Source: Marsupella aquatica (taxonomy: Eukaryota > Marchantiophyta). From it: 64,000 bases of DNA. The stretch lies in assembly GCA_973895155.1 (NCBI GenBank), contig OZ316899.1:4588001-4652000 (forward strand). The letters are read 5' to 3'. Positions 44,370 to 55,986 of the stretch are shown piece after piece. A program made the translations under genes and the position numbers. The number at the start of each line of letters is the position of its first letter. The first letter of the stretch is position 1. Below the pieces are notes generated by a model, which was given only the letters and a program-made list of their open reading frames with translations, was not told where the DNA came from and did no database searches.

Positions 44370-45970
44370 AAATGCGTATAAGACGCATTCATTAGTATTT
44401 CAACTCCTGAGGTAACCCCTTTCTTGTTGCAACTATAATTTATGAGTGAAGGACAACCGATTTTCTAGGAGAGTGCTGACGCTATTAGTTCTGCATGGAG
44501 GACTTTTCAAAAACAAGGAGTCAAAGTCCTTTGGGGAAACTCATTTTTTGTCCCGACATGTAATTTATAGTTGGACAACTAGTTGTGTGGGAGAATGTCG
44601 TCGGCGCTACTAGTTCCGCAGGGAATTTTGAAAATATAGGAGTGAGAGTCCTTCTCACTTAGGCGCAAGCTACAATTTGTTCAGAAAGTATCAAAGCCGA
44701 GCGCAAGGGTCCATACTTACCCTTGTGAAGCACAAGATGGATGCCTCTGTGAGAATTCACTCAAGAGTAGTTGTGCGATGATGTGAGATTCAAGATGTTC
44801 TAATTTGTGTTTCCTTCAAAGCATGGGGAATGAGCTCATGCAAAAAGCAGGGTAGGGTTTACCTAAAGCTCTGCCAAACATCCAATCAAGCTGCAAATTT
44901 AATTTGCGTCTGAAGCTTTGCGGATGACATTCAAATCCGAGCATGAGCAAGGGGAATGAGCGCAAAAAGGAGGGCGATGAAGCTGCAAGTTTTATTAGGG
45001 TCTGAAGCATTGCTGATGATGATGGGAACTTTGGGAAAGAGTGCAAAGGAGGTCTGAAGAGGATCAAAGGGTTGAACATTGACTCAAATCACTCACTAGC
45101 AACCATCATCGGCAGAATTGAGGTAAATATATGTCTCAATGCTTTTGTTTTCAAAGAGGAGGTTTTTCTTTGCATTGAAGAAGCAAGGACGTTGGACAGA
45201 GTATGTGATGATTGACAGAATCAAAGTAACTTAAATTTTGAAAGGCTTTGTTTGTTAACAAGAGTTCAAGTTGCGTTATAGTCTGGAATGACCAACAATG
45301 GCCTTTAAAATACCTAGCCTTGTGGAACGCAAAATAGGTAGCAACTCTGGAAAGTTCTATGATTGGGTTAAATTGATTGAAAGAGCAAGATCCATGGTAT
45401 GATGTGAGATCCATGCTCTGATAAATCCGTGTTGCCTTCAGAGCATGGGGAATGAGTGCAAAAAGGAGGTTCAATGAAGCTACAGATTTATTAGGGTCTG
45501 AAGCTTTGCTACCGACGTACATTTGAATCCAAATAGGAACTTCAAGAAAGAGCATGGAGAGGAAGGTCAAGTAGTCAATCAAATCAGTATTGGTAGCTAT
45601 TGTGAACAGAATTGAGGTACATTAAATTAAATTGATTTGCTTTTGTTTTGAAGAGGAGAAGTTGCTTTGGACTGGAGAAGCAAGGACACTAGCTAGACAC
45701 AGTATTTGATGATTGGCACAATTTAGGGAGTTCCCAGTTTGAAAGGCTTTTATCAGGGCTTTTCTTTTTCAAGAGGAGAAGTTGCATTGGACTCGATCAG
45801 GAAGGGTAGCAAGTCTAGAGATTAAATGTGATGATTTTGTGAGGTATATTCTAAGTCATGAATTGAAATTGGATCCCTGGTACGTAGGTGAATTTGATTC
45901 TATGAGGGTCGGCGGCCTTTGATTGGTAAAGGAAGTTGAACACCCCAACGTATTTGATGCTCCGTGATTA
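44370..45970. repeat. Degenerate repeats upstream of the transposase-like gene
   Basis: No gene. Blocks of similar sequence recur: GCATGGGGAATGAG with GAAGCTGCA/TACA and GTCTGAAGCTTTGC at about 44.82, 44.95 and 45.44 kb; GAAGAAGCAAGGAC or GGAGAAGCAAGGAC with (A/T)GTGATGATT at 45.18, 45.67 and 45.80 kb. They look like partial, diverged duplications of a few hundred bases. AAGGACT-type motifs occur at 44.27-44.65 kb. Confidence 0.6.
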
Positions 45971-45977
45971 GGCTGAA

Positions 45978-48900
45978 ATGGCTACTCTTAATCAGGTATC
46001 CAATGCCCTAGCAAGAGAGAGGTTGGAGAAGCGAAGGTTGGCAAATTGCAAATCCAAGTTGAAAAGACAAGAGCAAATAGCAAACGGTCAGCACATAGGT
46101 GGTCAACAGGCAGTTCCCACTGATGAAATGATTCATGAAACACAACAACAGTGCAATCTCATGATGGAGAGTGCTAAGCAGCAATGTCAAGATTTAGTGA
46201 TTGATGGCAACCAAAGGCAAAGAGAGTTATTGGCTGCTGCGCAATCAGAGGGAATGAGAATTACTAGTGAGGCTCATGAAGCTGCCGCTGTGATGTTGCG
46301 TACAGCCCGGGAAGAAAGTGAAAATCTCAAGGAGGCTGCGCATTCATGCCATTTTGAGATTTTAGAGTCTAGGCAGAGGACCCTAAGGGCAAGCATTCCA
46401 ACACAGGTCAATGCCCACATTCAAATGCCGAGGCAGAGGACCCAAACTGCTTGCACTCAAGTGCATGCAGCCCACCTTCATCCACTAAATGAAGGTGAGC
46501 ACGATAATTGTGGTTGTGATGACCAATTGGAGGAAGATTCCATTCTTGAGAAGAGGAGGAAGGATGCAGACAGGAAGAGATTTGAGTACCAAAGGAGCAA
46601 GCGCTCTGTTCCAGAAGACGGTGTAACTCCCAACCGAAAGAGAAGGTGCATTACAATTGTGTTATCAGATATAGTTAGGTACATTTTGGAGAAGACCGCT
46701 ACATTCAATGTAGGTGCAAGGAGGGCAGTACTATCTGGTATCTGGTTGCACAAATACTTGAAGAAGTACCAGCCTACAAGACTAGGTTCGCCTAAAATGG
46801 ATTGGGTTGTAGCTGCTACATTATGTGATGTGAGGAAAACCTTGAGCATAGTGAAGCAAGGGAAGCGCAAAGACCATCTTGCTGCAAAGTACCAAGTTTT
46901 GTCAGCACTTGTAGGAAAGACATGTGTAGATAGAATGTAGCAGACCTCTCTAGCTCAAGCTTTGGGTATACAACGGCAAAATCTTCATAGGACATCTAAG
47001 ATCAGGACGCAGATTGATGAAGATTGTGAAAAAACTTATCCTATGGGGGAAAGAAAGGTACGTCGAGATAAGATTTCTGATGAAGTTCGAAAACAGGTGG
47101 AACACTTTTGGGAAACCCACACTCGGATTTCTCCATGTAAGAACAATGAAGCCAGATTGCGACTAGGGCGGAAAATGTATGAAACACATCAAGTGCACTG
47201 GCTGGAGGATACACAGGTGAGAATTCTCCATGATTGATTTGCCACTTTTGATTTTAACTCATAATACGATCTGCAGATGTTGAGAAGTAGTTTTCCTTCA
47301 TGTGTGCTTTAGCCATTGTGCTCTACTGTAACCGCCTAGTTTTTTTCTTTAAGGTAGGATCTGAATAATTTTGTGAGACCTGACGTCCTATATAGCCTAG
47401 TAGGATGGACTCTGTTCCAGGAAAATTCCTTCAAGACTGACTATCTAGGCCTTCAGGAAGCACTGTTGAATCCTTGTCAAGTGAAGTCTGGCATGAGAAA
47501 CGAGTTGAGTCCTTGGCAAAGTACTATCTAGTTAATCACTAAGGACTATATAGTCCTTGACTCAGGAGTATGGATAGCAGTGAAGTCCTTAGTCAATTGA
47601 AGTACTTTACTCCTTGGATAAAAACTATACTCCTTAGCCAAGGGCTTCACTAAGCGTCAAGGACTATATAGTCCTTAGCCAAGGACTCTACTCCTTTGCC
47701 CAGGACTATATAGTCCTTATCAAAGGACTTTACTACTTTGTAAAGGACTATAGTCCTTTCTGAAGGACTTTACTACTTTGTAAAGGACTATAGTCCTTTC
47801 TGAAGGACTTTACTACTTTGTAAAGGACTTCAGTCCTTTCTAAAGGACTTCACTCCTTTGTGAAGGACTATTAATAGTCCTTACTCGAGGACTTTACTAC
47901 TTTGTAAAGGACTATAGTCCTTACTCAAGGACTTTACTACTTTGTAAAGAACTATAGTCCTTTCTCAAGGACTTTACTCCTTTGTGAAGGACTATTAATA
48001 GTCCTTACTAAAGGACTTTACTACTTGGTAAAGGACTGTAGTCCTTACTCAAGGACTTTACTACTTTGTAAAGGAATATAGTCCTTTCTCAAGGACTTTA
48101 CTCCTTTGTGAAGGATTATTAATTAATAGTCCTTCCCCAAGGACTTTACTCCTTCCCCAAGGACTTTACTCCTTTGTAAAGGACTATAGTCCTTTCTCAA
48201 GGACTTTACTCCTTTTAAAAGGACTACTAATAGTCCTTGGACTTTACTCCTTGGTACGGGCCTTTGTAACGGACTATAGTCCTTACTCAAGTGTTTACTC
48301 CTTTGTAAAGGACTATAGTACTTACTTAAGGACTTTACTCCTTTGTAAAGGACTATAGTCTTTATTCAAGGATTGTAGTCCTTATTGAAGTACTTTGCTC
48401 CTTTGTTTAGGACTTTAGCCCTTGTGTAAGGATTGTAGTCCTTATTGAAGTACTTTACTCCTTTGTCGAGGACTGTCTTTAGTCCTCATCCGAGGACTAA
48501 GTAGTCCTTCGATAAGGACTTTAATCCTCTGTCAAGGACTATAGTCCTGGGTTGTGTTACATCTATAGACTAGTCCTTTGTCAACGAGTGAAGCGCTTTG
48601 ACCAAATGATTGTAGTACTCCTCCCCGATGAACTTTAGTCCTTAAGCTTTGCTGGTAGTCTTCCAATGAGGATTCCAACCCTTACTGAAGGACTTCAGTC
48701 TAAAAGTAAGTAGTACCCAGATATCTAGGGATTTTGGATGGCTGCACATTTGAGGGTGTCTATTTGCTATAGTATTTCTAATAAAACTGTCCTGTATGTT
48801 TAGGGTTTAGGGTTTAGGGTTTACAGTATCAATTCTATTCAGCATTTTGTGACTGGTGCACAAGGGAGCAGAATGGGGTGTTTGTAGGGATGCGGTCATT

Positions 48901-50956
48901 CATATACTTCAAGCCATATTATGTTCGCAAGATGAAGGACCAAAATGTTTGTTGCTGCAAACAACATGTGGAGATGGACTTACTGAAAGAGGCAATTAAC
49001 AAATTTAGGTGGCACCAGCACAGTAAGGACTATCCTTGTGAATGTGATATCTGTAGACCCTTAGGTGTTGTACCCATTTCTTCTTGTATGGCATCTACAA
49101 AGTCCATAACCTCAGTTCGTGGTTGGATAGAGGAAGCTCTCTGTCCTAGATTGCCTGAGAACGAGTGGCACCAAAAAGCCTGTATTATAGGTGAATGTGA
49201 CAAATGTGGAGTAGAGAAGTTGGATTGGTGCACTCAGGAGTTGGACCCTGCACAGAAACAAATGATCGATTGGCAGTTGTTTGAATCCTGGATGACACTG
49301 CCCAACAAAAGAGAGAGAAAAAGAAAGGGTATGAAGAGAGCGCAACAACGAAGGCTAGGCGATTGAGGATGGTTTATAAGAAAACTCCCATGGTAGATTT
49401 TAAGAGGGCGGTGTTGGATACCATGAAAACATTTATTGTGCATAACTTTTGAGCACATTGGCAGTCGCAACAATTTAGACAATGTCTCAAAAATTTCCAA
49501 GAGGGACAATTGTTTCTTCAATAGATTTTTCAGAAAATTACACTTTTTTGCCTCAAAATGAGATTCAGAGTCAACATTGGGACAATAAGCAAGTGACATT
49601 GTTAATCCATGTTACCTATAGACATAGGGAAGATGCCGATTCACTTTGAAGTTGTAGTGGGTAGGCCTGTGAAAGCAGCACAAAATGCTGACAGGACTCA
49701 TGATATTATAGCCGATTACCATTTCTACATTAGTGACGATAACTGTCACGACACTCTTTTTGTGCAACATTGCATGGATGCACATTGGGAGTGGATGGCT
49801 AATCAGGGCATTCATGTTGATCAACATTGGGTTTGGTCTGATGGGGCTGACTCTCAGTTCAAGGCCTGCAGACCATTTTATTACGTCAGTAGGTACTACC
49901 CAAGGTTTGGTGCACGGATGAAATAGTTCTTCCATGCCTCTGGCCATGGGAAGGGTGTTGTTGTGAGTATCTTTTGAACACACTTTGCAACCAATTCTGT
50001 GAATACCCGCCTTTCAACTGAAGTGTAGTAAGTTTCTAATGGAGTTGGATGTCCAGACTTGCACACCTAAGAGACTTCTAATTTGTGTTACTGGTATGCT
50101 GTAATAGGATGCTCTCGGAGGTCACATCAAGACTGGGCTTGCAACTGAGCAACTGAAAGGCATCAATGGTCATCGTCTGGAGGGTGCATCAGATGTGGTG
50201 AAGTTTTGCAAAGACAAGTTTGTCGTTGGTCAATTGCAAGAGTATGGTGATGTGCAACTCGTTCGACGTGTTTTTTGGGAAATTCCAGTTGGCACTGTAA
50301 ACAGAAGGAAGAAGTGGGATTGTGATCCAATCAAGGATTGGAGATCTTTGCACTGCTTTGATGGATTTAGTAAGAGTTTGTCAACATTGTTGCAAGTTCA
50401 AGAGCTCAGTTGTTTTTGTGTAGCTTGTGTTGATGATGATCCAATGAATTGTGAGAACAAGGAATGGGTAGGCAAGTATCGCCTGGAGATGGTCAAAGGG
50501 GTATTGGAGGCAGATGTTAGACCTAATGTACAGAACATGGGAGAGGGTGAAGGACTGCTTGACGACATCTCTCTGCCAAAATGTGTCCAATTGGGAGATT
50601 TCTATGCATGTCGTGCTCGTCAACCGAATCAAGATAATGTAGATTTCTACATTTATCAGTGTGAAGAGGTGCTCCACACAGTCACAAAGAGTTTTGCTGA
50701 TGGGTACCAGGTACAATTCAAGGCAGGGGACATGGCCTTAAAGGGGAGGTGGTTCCAACCATATCCAGGATCAGAAAACAAGTTTGTCTTCAATTCTGCT
50801 TCTCCTTTCAGCTACTGCCACCCAGGGGAAGTCATTCACATTCAATTTGGTTTGACACCATGTGACGTGCCCAAGGGAGGCAAGGGACGAGGTGCTAGAT
50901 TTTACACACTAGACTCAGACACTATAGAAGCCATTTATGACTTGCTGCAGGTGTAG
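45978..50956 (+). CDS. Transposase-like protein gene, DDE-type candidate, with disabling changes
   Basis: A plus-strand, multi-exon gene. Exon 1 (45978-47216) starts MATLNQVSNALARERLEKRR and has a charged helical N-terminus (AAAVMLRTAREESENLKEAA). An in-frame TAG at 46938-46940 follows VDRM, then the frame resumes as QTSLAQALGIQRQNLHRTSK and RDKISDEVRKQVEHFWETHT, RISPCKNNEARLRLGRKMYE, HWLEDTQ with a CAG|GTGAGA donor. A 1.6-kb intron holds the AAGGACT array. The next exon near 48.84-49.37 kb has FKPYYVRKMKDQNVCCCKQH and Cys pairs. Later exons carry DYHFYISDDNCHDTLFVQHC and HWVWSDGADSQFKACRPFYY, and after an intron HASGHGKGVV | DALGGHIKTG and a C-terminal domain to 50956 (PGEVIHIQFGLTPCDVPKGG). 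The spaced D residues (ISDD, WSDG, KGVVDALGG) look like an RNase H-fold transposase of a family I know from plant and animal genomes but cannot name. Stops at 49.37-49.6 and 49.92 kb suggest damage or unresolved splicing. Confidence 0.6.
47430..48700. repeat. AAGGACT/AGTCCTT palindromic tandem array in an intron
   Basis: Dozens of AGTCCTT and AAGGACT copies fill 1.2 kb. In the middle a 40-bp unit is exactly tandem (47723-47762, 47763-47802): AAGGACTTTACTACTTTGT followed by AAAGGACTATAGTCCTTTCTG. Its core AAGGACTATAGTCCTT is a perfect 16-bp palindrome. Variants insert ATTA or TATA between the halves or replace ACTAC by ACTCC. Edges fade gradually into unique sequence. Confidence 0.95.
48799..48823 (+). 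repeat. Interstitial telomere-type repeat
   Basis: Three tandem TTTAGGG plus TTTA, just upstream of the likely 3' splice site (TATTCAG near 48.84 kb) of the intron. Confidence 0.95.
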
Positions 50957-52150
50957 GTTCTGTAAGACTTGGATGTGTGTGATGAGGATATTCAAAGTTT
51001 CAATCTCGTAGGTGAGGCTAGTTTTGTCTTACATGAAGATTCCAAGAATTCTGTCTCGTAGGCGAGGCTGGTTTTTATGGAACTGTAAAATTGTTCAGAG
51101 ATTTAAGGCGCGCGTTGACTTATTTTTCACCTTCATTTCATTTTAGCATCAACAATGGTTGGTCACAACCCTTCAGGCAGAACCAGTAACATTGTGTAAG
51201 TACTGTTGTAATGGTAGTCTCCCTCAACAGTGTCGGAATGACTAAGTGTCATTATACTTTTTTGACAAAACATACAAATCTATCATCTTTGACTATTTTT
51301 CACTTCTAATCATAAACTCCAAAAGTGGTGAATCTTAAGCCGTGGCTTCTACTATCTACAATCTCTATGCTAACAATTTTTAAGACTTTTTCTGAGTAGC
51401 TAAAGTGCCTCAATAAAATTGCAGAAAAGTGCTTACGTAGCACAAACCCTAAATCCATCCATATCCATGAACAGATTCCTTGTCGCCTAAATACTTGATG
51501 TCTTCAGGTTCTTTCCATGGTTTCCCATTCTACTCGTCCGACCCTGAAGGGGCTTTACTAGGACAATATTGAATATCTATCCCAGTGGGAGTTTTATTGG
51601 TTTTGAGGCAATTGGTCTCTCAATTGAGAGAGTTAAATTATCATTTTCGCATGTACTCAATATTACATATTCAATATTTCACCGGCGGGGCAATAATTTT
51701 GATCACGTTGGGGACACCCGCATGGTTCTGTTGCTCGCCATGACTAAAGAACAATAGAAAAAAATCACATAAACCATAATAATGCACTTTGCCAGTAGAT
51801 CAAAGTAAAGCGGGTCTGGAGAAGTGTCCCATGTTGAAGCCAGACATTATCCCGCAAGGAATTTGCAGCACCCACACGTAGACAGGATCTTAGTGGAAAC
51901 AAAAGATGAAATGTATGGAGCTTTCGTGACCAAACCACTCAATTATAATAGACATGAATGTGGGCATGAATAACATGTGTGGTTTTCTTCAAACTCTGTA
52001 AATTGTAACCAGGGACCAAATTCTGAGATGAATACATAGTTGGTAAGAAAAAGTCTTACAATGAAAACAAGGCTCCCAAGGCCTCAATCCCCAACAAAGT
52101 ATCATCCAAAACCAGATGATTTAACCCAGCCATCCGAAACCCTTCCTCTT
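50957..52150. other. Intergenic stretch between convergent genes
   Basis: No gene recognised. A short duplication (TCTCGTAGG(T/C)GAGGCTGGTTTT-like, 51.00 and 51.05 kb) lies just past the plus-strand gene. Otherwise AT-rich and featureless to the end of the minus-strand gene. Confidence 0.55.
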
Positions 52151-52165
52151 GTATAGTTTGACTGC

Positions 52166-55100
52166 CTACTTTTTGATGCTAAAAGACCTGAATGTCTCCC
52201 GTATGTCTGACCCTAGGTCAGCAACAATATTCTTAAGCTTGCTAAGGCCAACTTTGGCCACAGACGACTTGTCTGCTGGAGTCTCAACTTTGATTTCTTC
52301 AAAGTACAATGCTCGAGGCAGATCTCCTCCTTTGTCACCCTTGACATACCTGATGATCCAAGTCCTTGCCAAAACCTGATCCCTGATCTCATCTCTCCTC
52401 TCATCATCAGAATCCCTATAGTCCTGGCCCGAGATCCCCATCAACTGCAGACCATTAGCTTCATTCACTTGAAGCACCACATCGCCAACCTGCACAGCAA
52501 AACAGTACCATCCCTAGAACAAGAGTGCTGGAGTCTGTTGCGTGATCGAGGACCTAAAGGTGACTCAGGATTCTGCATTCTCAACCTCTGTTTGTGCTTT
52601 CCCAAGGTGCAGGGACGGCCGTCACTCAAAACTCCCCCACAGCCTTCATAAGTAAAGGCTCCAGCACATAGACCCCATATCTGATCAATCCTGACCTCAT
52701 GGAGAGTATCATGTAGGCTAAGCTTCTCCATCTGCAAAACTGAAGCATCTCATTCTCAAAATCAAGAATTCAACAGTTTGAACCAAACTAACTAACCAAA
52801 GACTCTTGCACTTTCTCACTCCACAGACTTTTGCAAGGATTTCTCAAGTCCTTGGTAAATCCTTAGAGTCCTTACCAAAGGACTTAGCCAAGGACTTAGT
52901 GTTCTTGTCAACGGACTAAGTGTCCTTGCCCAAGGACTCCAGTCCTTTCCCAAGGACTCCCTATCCTTGACCAAGGACTCCCTATCCTTTCCCAAGGACT
53001 CAGTGTCCTTGACGGACTCCCTATCCTTTCCCAAGGACTCCGTGTTCTTTCCCAATGACTACTAGTCCTTTCCCAAGGATTCTGCCCAAGGACTCCAAGT
53101 CCTAGTCATGGCCGAAGGACTCCCAATCGTTGCCCCACGACTCCAATAAGGACTTCAAGTGCTTATGAAGGACTTCAAGTGCTTATGAAGGACTTCAAGT
53201 GCTCAAGCGAGAACTGAAAGTCCTTAAGAAGGACTTGAACTCCTTGGCCCTTGTTGTCCGAGTCCTGCTAGAGTGACAAACCATAATGACAACCAAAGGC
53301 AAACAAATAAAGGACAAAAGAACATCACAAGGTAGGAAACCCATAGTTACCTGCTTGATCTCTACAACTAGTTCACAGTAGTGGCTCTTGTTTTCCGCCC
53401 TGATTTAGTTTGTTGCAGATAAAACAATTTTCTATATTATTCAGTTTACAGCACCCAGAGAAAAACCTTCTTCCTTTTGCTACGGGTCTCTCACAAGAAG
53501 TTGCAATCTTTTCCTGGAGTTTGATGACTTGGGAGGAACAACTTGGGATTGGATTGCACTCCTGGACTGTGGAGGAGATGTTTCTCATGCTTCAGTTTGA
53601 ACGAGGCTCAATAGTTGCCTGAATGAAACATGAGAGAGAGACTCAGGAGTGAAGGGCAAGGTGCCAAGCTCAAGAGGTGTCAATGGGGCACTGGTCACCT
53701 TGCTAGCTACTTCACTCTCCTGCTTCTGTTTCTTCCTCACATGCAGTCCGATGGCTGCTGTGGAATTGAACACTGGCATTTCAGGAGACTCATCCACTGG
53801 GGCACCCTGTTCATGCACCACACTAGTGTGGTCCACATTGTTCAACAACACAGTTGCTTGGACCTCGGCTTGTTCTTGCACACACAATGACGACATTCAC
53901 TTAATGGCCCAACTAAAAACTCAAACTGTCCAACTACCTAAACATGACCTACAGGCCTAGTCTGGTTATACACATACCACTGCTTGCGTGGACTGCATCT
54001 GTTGCAAAAGGTGATGAAGTGTGCCCAATTGGGCACTGTTAGCCCCATATGTTGCCTTCATCTCCTGAATATAGGAGCCTTCACCTGACGGCAGCTTGTC
54101 TACCGCTCTCTTTGGAAGACCCCAACTTCGAATCCAATCTTCACAACAGGGTTCCCCACAAGCAAAGCAACAACTTGTCCTTGTTTTATCCCCCAACAAG
54201 GTAAATAAACAATGCGGATGATAGGCGTGGCCACAACTTGCTGGAACCCAATTGAAACAATGATACCCGTGGCAACAAACTGGACAATTACTCACAAACA
54301 CTTCAGTTCCCACTATCGCAGTTGATGTGGGAACAAATCAAGGCTGCAATGCTGGACATGGATTGGACAACACAGGCTCCAAAATGGCCAATTCAGCCTT
54401 TTGAGCTGCTGCAGCCAACTCCAAACGCTTCACATGTCCTTCCAACTGTGATTCCACAACTTTCAAACGAGCCACCTTGTGTGGTAACTGTTCAAAGCGC
54501 TTCTTCCTGGTCTCAATGAGCTTCTCAAATGTAGCCATCCCCTTTAGAATAAATTGCTCAGATTCCTTCAAAGCCTCCATGGCCTTGTTACCCTCCTCCA
54601 ACTTCTGTTGCAAGATAACAACATAGCTTTCCTGCCCACCCCCAAAAAAATATGCACACAACAACGTTATTTGCAGCTCATCGTCAATGCATCAATGCCT
54701 CGTCCTGCTAAATTGAATCCAACATCTCAACTAAACATATATATCTAGCCTACAGATAGTTTGATGGACACAGGGATAGGTATATATATGGTCTGACATT
54801 GTACCTCCTCATCTTGCTCTCCTCAAGCTCTATTTCCGTTGACATATCATCATACAAGGTGTATGCGGCCTTCACTTTGATTCTCACATCTTGCAATTCT
54901 TGCTGTAGTTTCTGAAGTTGGTCCACCAGACCAGAGCTGAGTCTTGGATGATCCTTGTTTGCTGCCTCCAAGTCTTGCATAGTCTTCTGAACCTTACTGA
55001 TGCTCTCATGGGTGTCTCTAAGACTGCATTTGATCGTGACTATTTGCCCATCTAGAATAGCAAGCAAAAGACTTCTTGGCACTATAGGGACAACAGGAGA

Positions 55101-55986
55101 AATAGGCTTGGCACTATAGGGAGAAGCGTTGTTGCGGGGGAAGAAAGGGCAGCCTCCAATGGTTTGGGATGTGCGCTCTCGTGTGCACTTCCCTTGCTAC
55201 CAAAATCCGCTCTTGAATTGGCTGTCCCCGGATGAGCTTTGTCCCCTGGCGCTTGATGCTTGATACAAATATTTTTCCTAACCCGATTCTGAGTATCTTC
55301 ACTAAATTCCTGAGGCACTGGTGGCGAATATAGACGCAACCTCCTAACGCAAGGAGGCCCATCTGGCTTACCCTTGCCATCTCGCTCCCATTGGGCAATT
55401 TGCCCCTTCAGCTTTGACACCGCATACACATGTACCAGTCCACCTTTTGCCTTTGGATCCTTTCTGCATATGCCCCTTTGATGAAAGTGAAAGACAAGAA
55501 TCCATTCACTAGTGCATCATAACCATCCACGACTTGGGATAGCTGCAAAACCTCCTCAATTGGGAGGCCCACACAGAGACTCAACTTATACCCATTCCTG
55601 TCTTTCTCTCCAAACACTTTGGCCAATTGCTCCTTGGAAATGTCTTTGATCTTATGAGGATTAACACCTTCACTTGGAAGACCAAATGTGACATGGAAAT
55701 ACTCTGCGTCCTTCACATAATCTTTAGGATCCCATGGCTCTAGAGGCGGCTCCACCTTAGTCTTTGGTTTTGCAGTTTTGATACTCTCTACAAGAGCTGG
55801 AGAGTCGGGAGAAGCACGGTCTATAGCTTGGGAGGCATACCATGTTGGTTTGCTAGTGGACCAGACTCTGCTGCTACGAGGGAGAACAGGGCCTGGGACT
55901 GTAACTATCTCCATTTCTCCTAGCTCAAGAGTAGGAGTTCTAGGAGCTTCTAGATTATCAGTTGAGGCATCCATGACGGCATTCAA
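52166..55986 (-). CDS. Multi-exon gene with RING-like finger and coiled coils
   Basis: Minus-strand gene convergent with the one at 46-51 kb. Exon 1 (55986-55400) starts MNAVMDASTDNLEAPRTPTL and has a folded part (EYFHVTFGLPSEGVNPHKIK, KLSLCVGLPIEEVLQLSQVV). A shift near 55.42 kb leads to SKLKGQIAQWERDGKGKPDG and a disordered basic stretch to about 55.08 kb. The exon at 55082-54800 is coiled coil (LSSGLVDQLQKLQQELQDVR), as is 54640-54338 (ARLKVVESQLEGHVKRLELA). 54313-53966 has a RING-type Cys/His series (CPVCCHGYHCFNWVPASCGH, AYHPHCLF, CCFACGEPCC). Then 53896-53585 (Ser/Pro/Val-rich), an intron with the second AAGGACT array, and final exons at 52737-52166 (GDVVLQVNEANGLQLMGISG, WIIRYVKGDKGGDLPRALYF). 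No overall family is recognised. The RING suggests ubiquitin-ligase-like or structural zinc binding. Exact splice sites and intactness are unresolved. Confidence 0.5.
52845..53265. repeat. Second AAGGACT array, in an intron of the minus-strand gene
   Basis: Tandem blocks of the type CCAAGGACTC(C/A)(C/G)TATCCTT(T/G)(C/A)CC, then GGACTTCAAGTGCTTATGAA repeated about three times at 53.15-53.20 kb. It has the same AAGGACT/AGTCCTT core as the 47.4-48.7 kb array but a different unit. Confidence 0.9.

Noticed and set aside
47430-48700. CRISPR-like array
   Set aside because: Repeats are contiguous, palindromic and without unique spacers, and lie in a eukaryotic intron. No cas genes.
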